Below are positions 49,376 through 62,903 of a DNA stretch of 64,000 nt, piece after piece. Below the pieces are notes generated by a model. The model made no database searches and was not told the origin of the DNA. It saw nothing but the letters and a program-made list of their open reading frames with translations. Source of the DNA: Xiphias gladius (Eukaryota > Chordata > Actinopteri > Istiophoriformes > Xiphiidae); NCBI RefSeq assembly GCF_016859285.1, contig NC_053419.1:10931501-10995500 (forward strand), written 5' to 3'. How positions within the stretch are numbered: the stretch's first letter is position 1; every line of letters begins with the position of its first letter. The translations under genes were made by a program, and so were the position numbers.

Positions 49376-52036
49376 GGTGTGCATATATGTGTGTGTGTTT
49401 TAGGATTTGGGGGGGCCATCCTGCTGTGTGAGTAAGAAGTAGAGAGGTTGTAGTTGTGAGCCTGCAGAATGAGGAAGCTATGCTATAAAAATAATGCACA
49501 ATCAAACTAATGTGTAACGTGGCTGGCTGCGGATCAGCGCTGCAGCTGGCTGCTTCTGTCCGCTACTTCAGTCAGGAGCAGGATAAAAAGAAAATCTCTC
49601 AAACTGAACGATCGATTTAGAGGAAGAGCGGAATCTGTCATGTCTTAATAGACATTTGTTAAAAAAACCCTTTTACCAGATGTGACGAAGTTTGATTTCC
49701 ATTATACCTTCTCTGACTCTGACTCCTTTTATTGTCTGTTATTTGTTGAGCCGCTTGTTGCAGAGGGACTGGATAACTGTAGGCTCCTGGGGAAGATCAG
49801 ATTTCATGTTGCGATCTGCCTCCCTCCCCTTCCTTCTCTCTCTTTTCACTGAATGCCCTTCGGTAACGTCCCTCCTTCTGTGATATCTCTTTTATGTCAC
49901 TTAATATCCTTTTCTCTATCCCCTTGACCGTTTCTCTCTGTCTCTGCCTGCCTCCTTCACTCAGTGCGGTTCAGCCTGGAGCACACTTTACAATATAAAG
50001 GCTGATTTTAAGCCCAATTTGGCCATGACAACTGATTTTCAAGTCTATGGAGGGACTGCGCTTGTTACATTACTACAAATGGTCTCCAAACATTATCTTT
50101 GGGATTTTAATTTGTTGCCTCTCACTTCAGACACAGTCATGATTATATCAAATGTGATCCAATATAGCAGCTGAGTTCTGGATGAATCTGAATGTAATTT
50201 GAGCAGGTTAACAGAAATGTGAAATCGGCAATTGGCAAAAATTGGTCATTCAATGTGTGACTCGGGTCTTTTCACACTCAGACTGAAATTTAAAAACCTT
50301 TTATCCACAGCCGTATCGTCCCCTTCTATTTTTGTTAGCCCGCTTTTCTTCTGACAGGCAGCAGAATCCAAGTCAGCAGCTCTCGGTCCGATTCTCCTTG
50401 TACGTACCTACCCGGGAGCAAAATGGAGATGAGAAATTCAACTCTCTAGCTTTTCCAGCTCAACCTGTGCCCCCAGAAAAGCACTTAAAACACACATTTT
50501 TTTAAAGTGAAAAATAGTTTACATAACTTTAAAATGTTGCAGGGGCTCAACACGGCTTAGCAACCACCCTGGATAGTTTCTCTCTGAGTTAAGCAAATTT
50601 CTGGTTAGGCCCGCAATCTGTAAGTCTTGAACAGAAACCTTGTGCAAATAACCCTGACTGCATGATACCAGGGCCATACTGAAGGCGTGAGATGTTTGCT
50701 GTGGGCTGATACTTTGTCTAAGATGGCTAAAATCCAAATGGGCAATTTGACTTAAACATGAGCACATGTTTATGTTACTAGCACATCAAAAATGAGACCA
50801 GGAGCACGGGGGATAACCCCCCTTTGACACCCTGGTGTGCAAAATTTGAAAAAAGATGTTAAACAAAACACACTCAGCAGCTGACTGGGAACTTCACCTG
50901 ACACTGACTTGGGCGAGTACATTATTTCTCTATGGTGAAAGAACAAAACTGGGAGAGAGAGAGCTGTTTGCGAACCCAGGATGAAGAGAATATGAAGTGA
51001 TTCCACATGTGCTGCTTTTGTTGTGGGATTTGGAGTTTCCTCCGTAGTGTCCACATGGTGTCCACATGGTCAAAACAGTCCCACTTTAGGAAGTTCTTTT
51101 CTTCTGATATCTGCTTCTTTCTCTCATTCTTTGTCAGTTCTTTGCACTTTCTTGTCACTCTGTTTTCCTTTTGTCTCCTCCAGCGCTCCAGTTTTACATA
51201 TCTGCCTGTGTCATTGTCGCTGCAGCTCTCTCCTTTGGCCCACTTTATAGGCCTATAAATGGCAGAGTGTGCTCCATGCCGAGTGGTGGTGATTGGCTTG
51301 GGAGTGACAGCTCAAGCAGTGGTTTCTCTTGTCACATCCGTAAGGGGGACGTACAGTAGCTTGCCTTGTTGAATTTTGCTGTGTGTCATGTGTGTCCAAA
51401 AGTGTGTAGCCCAAGGAAGGTTTTTAGAAATTAAACTTAAAATGTACCAATAGCCTCCTGAATAATGTAGGCATTACCACATTGTAATCATTTCTAATTA
51501 CCTCTTTGTACTGTATGTCTCTGTTGTACATCACTTCTCCTTCTTTTCCTCCCCTACAAGAATACACAAAAACACAAATACAGATATTTAGAAACAAACT
51601 TACCCTCTCCTACGCATGTAGAGCTGAATACATACCCACTAACTGACCGCTGAATTTTGATAAAAGGGCTTGATTGCTCGCCAGCACACACCACTCTGCC
51701 TCCCCGTCTATTCCCTTTCCCCCGTGTCATCCATTATTGATGCCGTAGCCCAAAAAAATGGAAACTGACTGTTGTGACACAAGGGCGTCATTTTCCGCAC
51801 TCCTCACCTAGTAGCCAGCTCCCGATGTCTACACACCCTCGTTTCACACAAACGAACACACTCACACAGGCACGCACATGCTCATGTATGCACAGTTACC
51901 CACACCCTAATCTGATGGCTAAACCAGTATTGACAGGATAATGGAGATGTAGGTAGTAAGCTGAGAAAATGTCGACTTCCTCCTCCAGTGCTTCTCAGCG
52001 GGACGGCATGTTCTGGTCCCATGATGCTAACAAGTC

Positions 52037-52340
52037 TAGGGCTGCAACTAATGACTATTTTCATCATCAATTAACCTGTTGATTATTTTTATGTATTACT
52101 CCTATAATCTATAAAATGCTAAAAAAATTTACAAATTCTTAGAGCCCACAGTGATGTCTTCAGTTTTCTTTTATTTTTTTCCTAATGACCAACAGTCCAA
52201 GAGCTTAAGACTTTTAATTCACTCTAAATATTTAGCTGCAAAGCCTCATATTTGAGAAGCAGAAACCAGAGAACACTTGGCATTTTTCCCCTGCATTTTT
52301 TTTCTTGCATTACCTGCAGCCAAATAATTCAAAATACAGT
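52037..52340 (+). mobile_element. Non-autonomous element, 'GGGCTGCAACTAA' family, copy 1
   Basis: Begins TAGGGCTGCAACTAATGA, followed by ATTTTCATCATCAATTAAC, then GACCAACAGTCCAAGAG and CATATTTGAGAAGCAGAAACC in the order seen in a very common fish repeat I recall. Degenerate; probably hAT-like MITE. The right end is lost or blurred. Confidence 0.6.
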
Positions 52341-53157
52341 CAATGTTAACAGTATCAGTATGGGACGTTAAAATGCTATTCTGTTCAGAGGACAAGCCTG
52401 TAAAGTAAAGTCCTGCTGCATGTGTCATGAGTCACATAATCACAAACACTGTATGTGCAGCCAAGGACCTGAATTATTGTGCAACACAATGACTTTCACA
52501 CCATTGCATGAGTGTGCTCTTGTTTGACCTTTTTGTGTTTAGAATGCTGCGCTTTAATTCCATGACACAAATCAACAAGATTTACATTGCCCGTCACAGT
52601 GTTGAGCACTATTGTGGAATAGCGTTCATACTGTACGTTTTATGAGGCAAGAACTGTTTGCTCTGACTCTTGACTCTAAACTCTAAATAGTCTTGTATCT
52701 AACAACACAGCGCCCCTAGACAGTCAATTACAAGCAGTCTAATCACAGCAGATGACAAACAGTATACACAGCAGTGTAAATAGCACTATGGTAGGCTAGG
52801 CTATATGCTTACTCACATGGCTCCATTTGTCAGATGTAATTTCAGGTTAGTCACTTATCATGTGAAACAGAGACAAATTTCTAATTGACTATAAGCTAGA
52901 AGTAGTCTGTTTTGTATATTTTCCCACTCCGCAGACTGGGATAAAAATGTATCCAACTTAATTTAATACAGTGCTGTGTTGCTTTTGCAATTTTTCTGTG
53001 TTTTCTGTATTTCTGTGCTTTTTTTGCAATTTAACCCCTTTTATAGTTTATTAAATTGAAACCCTGATTGTGTTTCAGCTTTTATTTTCTTATTTGATTT
53101 GAGTGAGAGAGAAGTTTGTACATGTGGACAGACGAAATGGCTTTTTCAGGGCTGAGG

Positions 53158-53300
53158 ATAGTTTCTGATTCAGTGTCTCATTGGACATCCACAGTGTGAG
53201 AGATTAATGTCTGGTTGGACAGTCCCGAAGAGAGAATTATTTCTGATTAAACATCTCGAAAAGAGAAAGTAATATCTGACTGGCCATCCACAGAAGCAGC
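53158..53300. repeat. Degenerate minisatellite, period about 33-45 bp
   Basis: Four diverged units, each with a TTTCTGATT / GTCTGGTTGG / ATATCTGACTGG core followed by an ACATC-type block and GAGAGA. Confidence 0.45.
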
Positions 53301-53795
53301 TCAGTCACTATTTAAATGTCCTCAGAGGGATGAAGAGCAGCTACAGTGCTGTGACTAATGATTGACATGGTGTCGCCCCCCGCCCCCTCTCTGCAGTGAA
53401 TTGGACGGTGGCCAGAGGACAAGGTGTCTTGAAGAATCCCTGTATCACCAGAGAAGCTTTGGCATAGCACAAATGTACACATACACATAACAATACAGAC
53501 AACACAGAAAACCTCACACCAAGTATTATCTACTCTAGACACCCAGTTTCTCCCGCTTTAGGCCTAATCATGGGATCTTGCTTTAAACACAAAGAAAGAA
53601 GATACTGCTCTTAGGTTGTATTCACTTGTAGTGCAAACACACTTCATGTAAACAACAGACTGGCCCCTCAGTTGAAACGCTGTTCTTGTTTGAGAGCTGC
53701 TTCACCCATCTGCACTGTGTTTGGTCTCAGAGGGCTGCCACTCCTTGCTGTTGATGTCGGTTAATATGTGGGTACAAATGTGTTGTTGTATTTAA

Positions 53796-53831
53796 TGTGT
53801 GTGTGTGTGTGTCTGTGTCTGTGTGTGTGTG
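53796..53831. repeat. (GT)n microsatellite, imperfect
   Basis: GT units interrupted twice by CT. Confidence 0.9.
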
Positions 53832-56800
53832 GTTTTGCTAGTTTTTCCCAGTTCTGCCTTGAGGATGAAAACGGAAAAGGATCTATACGAAGACCTGTGG
53901 TGCCCGCAGTCTGCACTCCGGGCCAGAGGAGAGTGGGATAATTTTATTACTGTTGTGCCATGCCAAGACATATTCATAACTCTATTGATTACTTAAGTGA
54001 TTCCATGGCAAGGGCACTCATCAGAGGACCTCTATAAATCTTTCAGCAGAAGATGGCTGAACCATTTTCTGAAGGATATGACTGTACCCTGAATCGGTGG
54101 CAGTTAGGCAGACATGTTGCATGGTGGTGGGACTATCCTTTACCCTCACAAGCTTTCACCTGGCTGGAGTCTTCCCTTCCAGTTACAATATTCTGCAACC
54201 AAATGTTTTTAAAAAGTGCCACACACGTCCTCCTGGGCTTGGAGAAATAGTGCAATAGTTACTTGCACTTGCATCCAGCTGGGAGTACGATCTCTTGACT
54301 GGCGGAGCCTATTTGGCTGTTTAAAACAAGTACATGAAAAAAAGCAACCAACTTCCGAGAGAATGCTTCCAGGGAACCAAACAGATGGCTGGACTGTGTG
54401 AGGAGATGTAGTGATCCACACAGTGGAAACTTCCAGTGTTTTACACTGACACAATTAGCTGTAATTAATTGAATTAACCTGCCAAGGTAGCGGAGGCTTC
54501 CGTGAAAAAACACAACGCAGACAGAATCAGATTCATCTCTGCCAGACACATCGCGGCATCTTCAAGGTCTCTGTTGTTCCACTGAAGGAAACAGATGTTT
54601 TAGTTTTATTGAAGTGTGTGTGTGTGTGTTTGGATGAGAACTCAAGTGAGGATGTTTAAGTGCGTGTGTGCGTTTGACTGTGTGCATGTTTGCATGACAG
54701 TATGAACGTCCAAAAGCTGCATGCAGCTGTGCTGGAAAACCCTGCTGACACCAAAGAGGTGTCTCCCTGTCTCACTCGCCCTGTGAAAACAGGAGCCTTG
54801 TGACTGATAATTGTATAACTGTCACTGTTACCATGGTTACATTCTATCAAGTCCAGGACACACTGTGGTCTCTTGTCTTTCCTTGAAGTCCAAATTAGCT
54901 TAAAGTCTCGGTGGAAAGAAAGTTAGTGTCTTCAGCTACTGTAATGTGATGATGCTGTTAGGTGTTACGAGAGGGATTTAAATCAAGTCCTCTAGATTTG
55001 ATTGGATGACTCAAAATTAGGCTTAATGGTTATGGAGTGATTCGGAGTTGTAGATTAGTGTTTAGCCTCAACCCACACATCCCTCAACCTGTAGTTAAAC
55101 CAGGGGAAAATGACTAAATTAGACTTCAAACACATTCTTTGGAAACATACACAAAGATATAGCCGACTGACATCCAAAGACACACCTCCTACTATGATAC
55201 TGCACAGCTAATTTTTTAGGAAATTATGAGAAAAGCTTTTAGGAAATTAGCTAGAAAATACAGAACCTGTAACATATAACAAGAGATAACTAGGAGGACA
55301 AGGACACAGGGTTGTTTTTATTTCAGTGTGTCTTTAAGGTGCATTAAAACTGAATGAGATGCAAATTTTAGCTGCTTTTATTGTTTTTATTGGTCAAATT
55401 TGACCACTGGCCCATGTTCCAACTATACAGACGTTAGGTATAACTACTGTACATAATAACGCCCTGATTATGGTCACACATTTTTCTCTCAAGTTGAATC
55501 ATTTTCGACTTACACGGATGCTTTTTTTTGCCTCAGTTCAGAGCCTCTACATTGAATTTGAGTCTGTTCACATCCACTGAGGTTTTTTCACTTCTCTCCA
55601 AAATTTACTTCACCAAAGCACCTCAAGTCTGCACCAGTTTGTGAATCCCGTTTCAACATAATAAAATGTACAGAGTGAGTTTTCCTTACTTGTCCTATCA
55701 GCAGGATAGGACAAGCACACGCTCTGTGCTGCGTGTGTGTGTGTGAATGCATGTCAGGGGAAAGGAGAGGTTGTGTTAGCTTTGATTAGCATCCATCGGC
55801 TTCCAGTCGATGCTGTTTGCCCTGCTGTCGGTTGGCCTGTCAGTCGGTATGGTAATATGCCAGCCACAGAAAAGCAGCGCTAGTGGATTAACTGTCAGTC
55901 ATATGTGAGGATGAGATCAAAAAAAAGAAAAAAAAAAAAAGGTTAGGAAAGCCAAAATGCAGGTGTGTTTCTGCAGCTCTCCAGTGTTATTCAGGACTGG
56001 ACAGACCTATATGCAGACACAGACTAAGAAACACATGCATGCTGGAAACAACTGCGATGCATCTGACTTGGACACGTAAAGAGGAAGTGCAAAACAGCCT
56101 GGCTCCGTCTTGACTCAAGATTAAGACTAATGTGGCATGTTTCCAGAAATACTGCAGGAGGCTGGAGTGTTGATCATAGTTACTAAATCTCTACTGCCTG
56201 TGACTGTGTATGTGTGTGTTAAAGGCTGCAAGATGATTTGTGGGAGAAATCTTGACAACGTGTCTGAGAAATCCACTGTGATGTAAAAAAGGGTCCGAAC
56301 CATAGCGTAAATATTAGAATAATTGCAGTGCAGATGATGTTTTCTTTAATGTTAATATACTGTACTTTTTTTAGCCGAAGCACAAAGGACAATTTAAAAT
56401 GCACAGGCTTGTGATTGACAATAATATATGGACATTTTTTGCCTTGGTTTCTCTGCCTCCTGTCTGTATGCTTCACCGTGTTTATTCTTTATATTTCTCT
56501 CTGTCACTGTACTTTTAGATTCATGTCCCAGTTGAGGCTCTTATGTAAGTGAATTAGCTGGCAATGTAGCGTTTCATTTTTCATGTGCCGTGTTAGTGAT
56601 CAGAGACTAGCTGGCTTATATGTCATTGCTCTCCAGCAGAGGAGAAACATGAAGTTTAATGCAGCCGACTCTGGGATGAATCCGCAAACCTTTCTTGCTT
56701 TCTTTACCTCTGTGTGTCTCTTGCACTCTCTAGATCTAAATCTTTAAAAAATCTTTCCACCCCTTGTAGAGATAAAAATGCATCTTTGTTATCCTTTTTC

Positions 56801-57619
56801 ACTAAGACAAACTGACTTCACGTGTTCCTCCTCTCACAATGCTCTAAGTACTATTACATCTCCACTCTATATGGTAAAGGTCTATATACAGCTTTGAGTG
56901 AGGATCGATGTTGTCATCCTACCATTTCACCAGGCTAATTCACAAATACTTAAGGTCAGTCAGACATGTGTGTGTGTGTTCATGCACTCAAAAGACGTGA
57001 AACAACATGTTAGAGGTATTGCTGAAGGTCTGAAGGACAAGACCTGTACAGTAGCACTTCTCAGAATGTCACTACTGAAACATAACAATCAATCAGAGTA
57101 TATTTTAGAGCGTTACAGGTTAGATTGAATGTAATAGTGGATAGGCTACATCTAGGTTAAAGCATTATCCTATTCAGGTGGATAGATTGGTATTGACTGT
57201 GCGCCATTTTCTGTTGCCGTTTTTGTCCCAAGGCCAGACCTATGGGGAAAAAGAGCTATCTGCCAGTAAAAAGCCATTAACTCTCTTTCCCTCCGCAAAA
57301 CAAAAAGTGCCGTCTCACTGCTTCGCCTTATTTTTAACTCACTCTGAAGTGGCAGCAGGGCAGGATTTGAGTGGAGATGATAAGCAGAAATTGTTAAAAT
57401 CATCCTTGGTGAGAAAAGTTTTTCATCGTATAATATGAGCGAAAGAAACCCCGACTTAGAAGGAAATGTGTGCCATATTTGCAGGCTTAAAAAAAAATGT
57501 GTATGTGAGTAATTTTAAATCTGCAACAGCAGGAAACGAGCTGTAAACACAACATTGACATATTATCACCTTTTAAGTTGATACAGCAAACTTGTTAGAA
57601 AATACTTGCCTATTTATGG

Positions 57620-58160
57620 CAGATACAGAACAACATAAGCAGTTATTTGTACTTGTGTGTCTGGTCCAGTATTCACCAGTCTTTTTAGCTCTATTTTTGT
57701 TCTTCACTAACTCCTGAGAAAAATATCTGGCCATTTAGCTACTCATTGGTCCACTATGTTCGCCAGCTAGCTTAGCTGCGAAATTTAATCTGTCTGCCAT
57801 TTGGCACAGGGCAGGTAGTGCAACTTATAATAGGTTTTGAGAGCTTTTTTGCTGAAAACAGCTACCTGCTGCAACCGAAAACAACAATATGAGAGCGGTG
57901 AGAGTGAACTAAAACAGTACCAAAACACTAAAACAATGAGCTGAAAGACGCTAATGCTCCGTAGAACTGAGGGAAACCGCAGAGTCAGGTGATGATTCCT
58001 TGTGGCTTTGTAACCTAATGTGACCCCTTTCACACAGTTTTTTAGCAAAATGAAAGGAAAATTCCATATTTCACGGAAGTGGTAGTTTGCCAACATAACA
58101 GCTAGCGTGGTTAGTTGGCTAGTTCATCTGCAGGTAGATCCCTATGCAGTTAGTTAGCTG
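57620..58160. mobile_element. Candidate interspersed repeat
   Basis: Contains TTTTAGCTCTATTTTTGTTC, CACTAACTCCTGAGAAAAAT, then TCCACTATGTTCGCCAGCTA, a string of phrases I recall from a frequent percomorph repeat. Boundaries are approximate; no coding potential. Confidence 0.4.
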
Positions 58161-59837
58161 ATTCAGGAGGCTACTTTCTGTGGTTACTTTTGTTTGGACC
58201 ATGAGACAAGTGTTTGAAATGACTTATGTCAAATTTAGGTTTATTTAGACAGCTTCATGAGTCTGACGCTGCTTGCTGCGATACAGAAGTGGTGATCGCA
58301 AAATTAGCACGACCCGTAACCAGAACAGCCACAGCCGAAGTTATGAGAATATGACCCAGATTGAAAAATGCTACACAGCTACTTTGCCACTGTTTTGGTC
58401 ATTCTTATTTTATTTTTTCAGAGTCTTGTGGAGTCTTAAATTTATTTTAATTACTGAACCGCAGAGGTAAATGTTGATGTCTCAGCTTTCAAAAGGCTTT
58501 AAAGTGAAAAGCAGGATTGGTGCAGCAAGTAAATGATTCCTGCTCATCCTGAGGATTTAATGGCATTCATGGAGATGATATCTTATGTCTTTTAAAGAAA
58601 GCTAACAACACTTGTGTCTGGCCAATGTTAACTTGGTGCACTAATGTGGAAATTTTTAATATGGGTGTTTATCTGTGGTCGAGCCTGGACGACAGCATGC
58701 GCTACTGCTCATGCTTTGAAGTCAGATTTAGGCAGTGCTGCTATATTTTGACACTGATGTCACAGTCACTCCGTTTGTCTGTGCGAAGCTGATGCATGGA
58801 TCTTAAGCAGAACATGTGACTGAATGGACAGCAGGGGTGGGACATTACATATTAGTGTGTGTGTGTGTACGTGCACGTGTTCATGTGTGTTCAATTGAAT
58901 GAGAACAAGTCTATTTTCAATATGGCAGCATAATTTCAAGGCGTGGAACATCCACTGGCAAAGTAGAAAAAGATGGCAAAACAGATTTTTAAATAAACAC
59001 ATCGGATGAGTAATGAAGAAAGGGCCATAAAAGGCTTGCAGCCATAAGAGCCACCGTCACAAGAACAAATGCAAGTGAAGTGAAGTGAAGTATTTTCAGA
59101 CTGGGACACAACATAAGCAGAGTTAATTGTGCTCAGGAGGCAAAGCCTGTTAAAGCATATTTAAGACATGTACCATTTGGTAATTCAAATGAAACAAGCC
59201 TGGGTCCCATATGGTTGTTAAAGCAACAATCTGGATAATGCAGGTACTAATTTGGATCTTAGTCATTTCTGTTGGACAGCAATGGTGGCCCTATTCATAT
59301 TCCTCTTCATAGTTAGATACACTCTGACATGCTGCATGTACGTATGGGCCTTTCTGTTAAAAAATAATAGGAGTTTGGGTTTAAGAGACCTTTAGTGTCC
59401 TCACCTAGGGGAAATAGTGAAGTCGCATCTTCAAGCAGTTGCTAAATCAACAAGAGGTAATGTCAAAAATGTCAAATTTAAAAGTATCACACACAAGCAT
59501 CAAAAAAGTCATTAAATAAAGAAGAACCAGGCATATATATAAATATCAAAAAGATACTGCAGACGTATGCAAGTGTAAATTGTGAATGTGACCTATTTAA
59601 ACATAATGTCAAAAAAAGTCCTTTATCTGAGATTCTTTTGCCAAACTCAAAGATTAAACAAGTGATTATCAAGACTGCGACCTTCATGCTAAATGCTTTC
59701 TGAAATAGGCTGGACCCATAAAGGCCCTAATGCAGCTGATAATAGATAGCCTCAGACGACAACAAGGTTATCAATGAGTTGACGAAGTTGTACATTTTGC
59801 AGAGAGAGAGTGAGAGAATTTGTGGGCCGCAGACAGC

Positions 59838-59849
59838 CCCCCCCCCCCG
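59838..59849. repeat. Poly(C) tract
   Basis: About twelve C. Confidence 0.75.
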
Positions 59850-60157
59850 ATACCGCCATGAGACCTGTGTGCTGTGTTATTGATGACTTCAATTAGAGAC
59901 TGAATCACCCCGAGAAGGCACTCACACCCTGCCTTACCTGTTTATTATTTCTCCATGCCATCTTTTCCTCATGAGTAATACAGCCCTCAGGTTACTCTCA
60001 GGGTGCAGTGATAAATACAAATTGTTGCTGAGGAGGCAGCAAACCAGCCAGACTGGATTTGGCTGAAAGGACCGGAAGAAAAAAAGTACGTTAACAAATT
60101 TTTCTTTCATGAATAGTACTTTTGACTATTTTCTATCTACTCATTTTGCTGTGTATT

Positions 60158-60535
60158 TTAGTGCTGAAATAATTAATCAATAAGACAAAATATTGAATAT
60201 TTATTTGCAACAATGTTGATTTATCATTTAAGATGTTTTTCAAAACTTTTGCTGGCTTCTCAAAAATGAGAATCTGCTGTTTTTTCTCTCTTTTATATTT
60301 ATGTAAATGGAGTTTCTATCTGTTTGTCAGACCAAACAAACCATTTGAAAATGTTGCCCTGTGCTCTCAACCATTGTAATAGGATTTTCTTTTCCTTTTT
60401 TTTTCGTTTTTTTTTTTTTTTTTTTTTTGTTACAGCTTTTTGAAATTTCATAGATGAAGCGATTAATTGAGCAATAATCAGCCTATTGCCTGATAATAAC
60501 ATTGATAATTAGTTGCAGTTGTAGCTCAGCTGCAA
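60158..60535 (-). mobile_element. Non-autonomous element, 'GGGCTGCAACTAA' family, copy 2 (inverted)
   Basis: The reverse complement starts CTGCAACTAATTATCAATG (about 60520), continues GCTGATTATTGCTCAATTAA, and further on has TCATTTTTGAGAAGCCAGC. These correspond to blocks of the copy at 52037-52340 in the same order. A long T tract (60396-60429) has grown inside it. Confidence 0.55.
60396..60429. repeat. Poly(T) tract
   Basis: T-rich run, mostly uninterrupted, within the inverted element copy. Confidence 0.85.
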
Positions 60536-62857
60536 TGATTAGCCAGCTGGAAAAGAGGAAAGGGCACAGCTGACGGAGATTCAGAGATAGAGCGCGAGGT
60601 GAAGATGAACTGAAGCACATGCTGCTTTCCCACGCCCCTCCCTATCTCCGCCGACACACATACACATCTTTCTCTCCTCTATCTCTTTTCTCTCTCTCTC
60701 ACACACACACATTAACACACACACCTACAGCCTCACACTTAATTGGTTTATGGGTGACTTGCTGATCATTTTGGTGGGCAGTTGCAGCAACACTGGTCTA
60801 CTGACGGTGAAAAGTGGGTCAAACGAGGGTCTTGTCCCATTTTTTTTTGGGGAGCTATTATTTGTTCTCACTCGAGTGTGGCGAGGCCCCGCCGTCCTTT
60901 GTCTCACTTCTCAGCGGATAATGGTTACTCTCCGTCTCTCTCTGTCGCCACCTCTCTGCCTCTCTCCCTGTCCGTCCTTGACCACTGGTTGACTCATTAT
61001 TGCCTCAGGCTCATTGCCAAAGGCTCACGACTCCGAGCTAAAAGGTTACTTACTTTGGCTAGTGCAGCTGAAGAGGGTGTGTGAGATCTTACTGCACTGA
61101 CAATAGTGTGTCAACTTTTGTGGGAGCCTTTAGACTTACATGTGTTTATTTTCCAATTTTACTGCCAAATAGTGGTTTTGAGAGATACTTAAAAAATACT
61201 TTAAATGACCTGCACCTGAACTTGCTGCAACAAAATTCTATACTTCTATACTTGTACTTAAGTAAAATTTTAAATGCAGGATTTTTACTTGTAACAGAGC
61301 ATTTTCACACGGTGGCCCTGCGGATAAATACTTCTTTAACCACTGGAAACTATCTATGCATGTTTGACTAGAAAGAGGTGTCCATGTAAAATAGCAGTAC
61401 TAATCTAGGATGCATGTTAATTATGAAATGTTGTGTTTAATGCATAAGTTTAACTTCTTTAAAAGTCCTCTGCTTTAAGTTAAATGTTAGTAGCAACTGC
61501 AGCTGCACTGTAGTAACTGAAGTGCATGTGTTGTCATCTTGCCAAGCTTGTCAAAATAAGCTGAAAATATAATTGATTGATTTTGATTGATAGAATTGAT
61601 GCCTGTCTAGAGAGCTGTTCTGATGAAAGCTGATGATTTGTTATGTTTTTACCCCCTTTTTTTTCCCGCCGTAGAGTTGTGTAGAGCTGCTCCTTGCAGC
61701 GCTCTGAGACAGAACTGTTACTCACAGAACCACGAGTATAAATACAGAATGTCCTTACACTTCTGTCACTAAATTGGTTAAATTGTTTCCATGCACACGG
61801 TCGAGCTGGTGCTTTCCTACATGTATCTTTACGCAGCCTGTCTGACAAGTCTAATGACACACACAAGCACACACATAAACTACTTCTTCTACTCTCACAG
61901 TCAGACATTCTGCATACAAGATGTGGGTCAGACATCGCCTCTGATTGACTTGTTTGTGTTTGTGGCCTCTGTGTCCCGGTGATATCGCAACAGTGGCACC
62001 ATGTTATCTGTTTCTGCAAGTTGTCAGTAAGACAGGTCTCCTGTAGCACCATAAGAAGGTTGCTTGTGTTATCAGATACGGGGGGTTATGGGAGCATTAG
62101 CACAAACGACATGCTGTGATATCAGACAATAAGGAGTGTATGTGGATTTAGGTTCACAAACTTGCATTCTGGATGAATATGTACGTCCAAACTTAACAAA
62201 AAAAAACCCTTCGGTGTTTTTGGCTTCCCATCATGCAATATTCATGTGTAGCAGAGACAAAGAGTCTGTCTGACTTTGTGCCCTTCTGCCTGTATGTCTG
62301 TCTGTTGTGTCTGCCAGTTGAGACCACTGCAGACAGTTAGTTTTAGTGACTTTGTGTCTGGTGATTAAGGTGTGTGTCTGCAGTCTTTGCTTGCGTGCGT
62401 GCGGTGTGTGGTTCTCTTTGTTAAATGCTTGTCTGTGCACAGTGCATCATAGAGCTACATTTTTCTACATTGTCCATCTGGTTGGTCACAATCATTTAGA
62501 CAGTTTTGACATTTCAGTCACCTGGTAGTTTAGATTATTCACAGATTCACACACTAGTTCACAAGTGGTCACTTTGCATTATATGGCCTTCATTTGAAGG
62601 AAGACAACACACATAACAGATTCTCTGAGCAATGTTTAGACAGTATGTAGTAACTGGGAAAATAAACGGCCGATTCCAAACTTGATCCTAAAACCAAACC
62701 CAGACAAAGACAGAGAGTTGACAAGAGCTTCATGAGACATGAAAATAATTATCCCCACTTAAACATTTCAACACCCAGAAAACAGACAGTGTCATATGAA
62801 ATGTGGTTTATGTGGCTAGAGTTGTGGTTCTTGTTTTTTTTTCTTCTTCTGTGTTAA

Positions 62858-62858
<1 letters not shown>

Positions 62859-62893
<35 letters not shown>

Positions 62894-62903
62894 GTGTGCG
62901 TGT
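62859..62903. repeat. (TG)n microsatellite
   Basis: About 21 TG units with two CG interruptions. Confidence 0.9.

Noticed and set aside
61534..62052. 172-codon minus-strand ORF in bcr intron 1
   Set aside because: Low-complexity peptide with Cys/Ser runs from a CA-rich strand, no domain recognised, no splice context.
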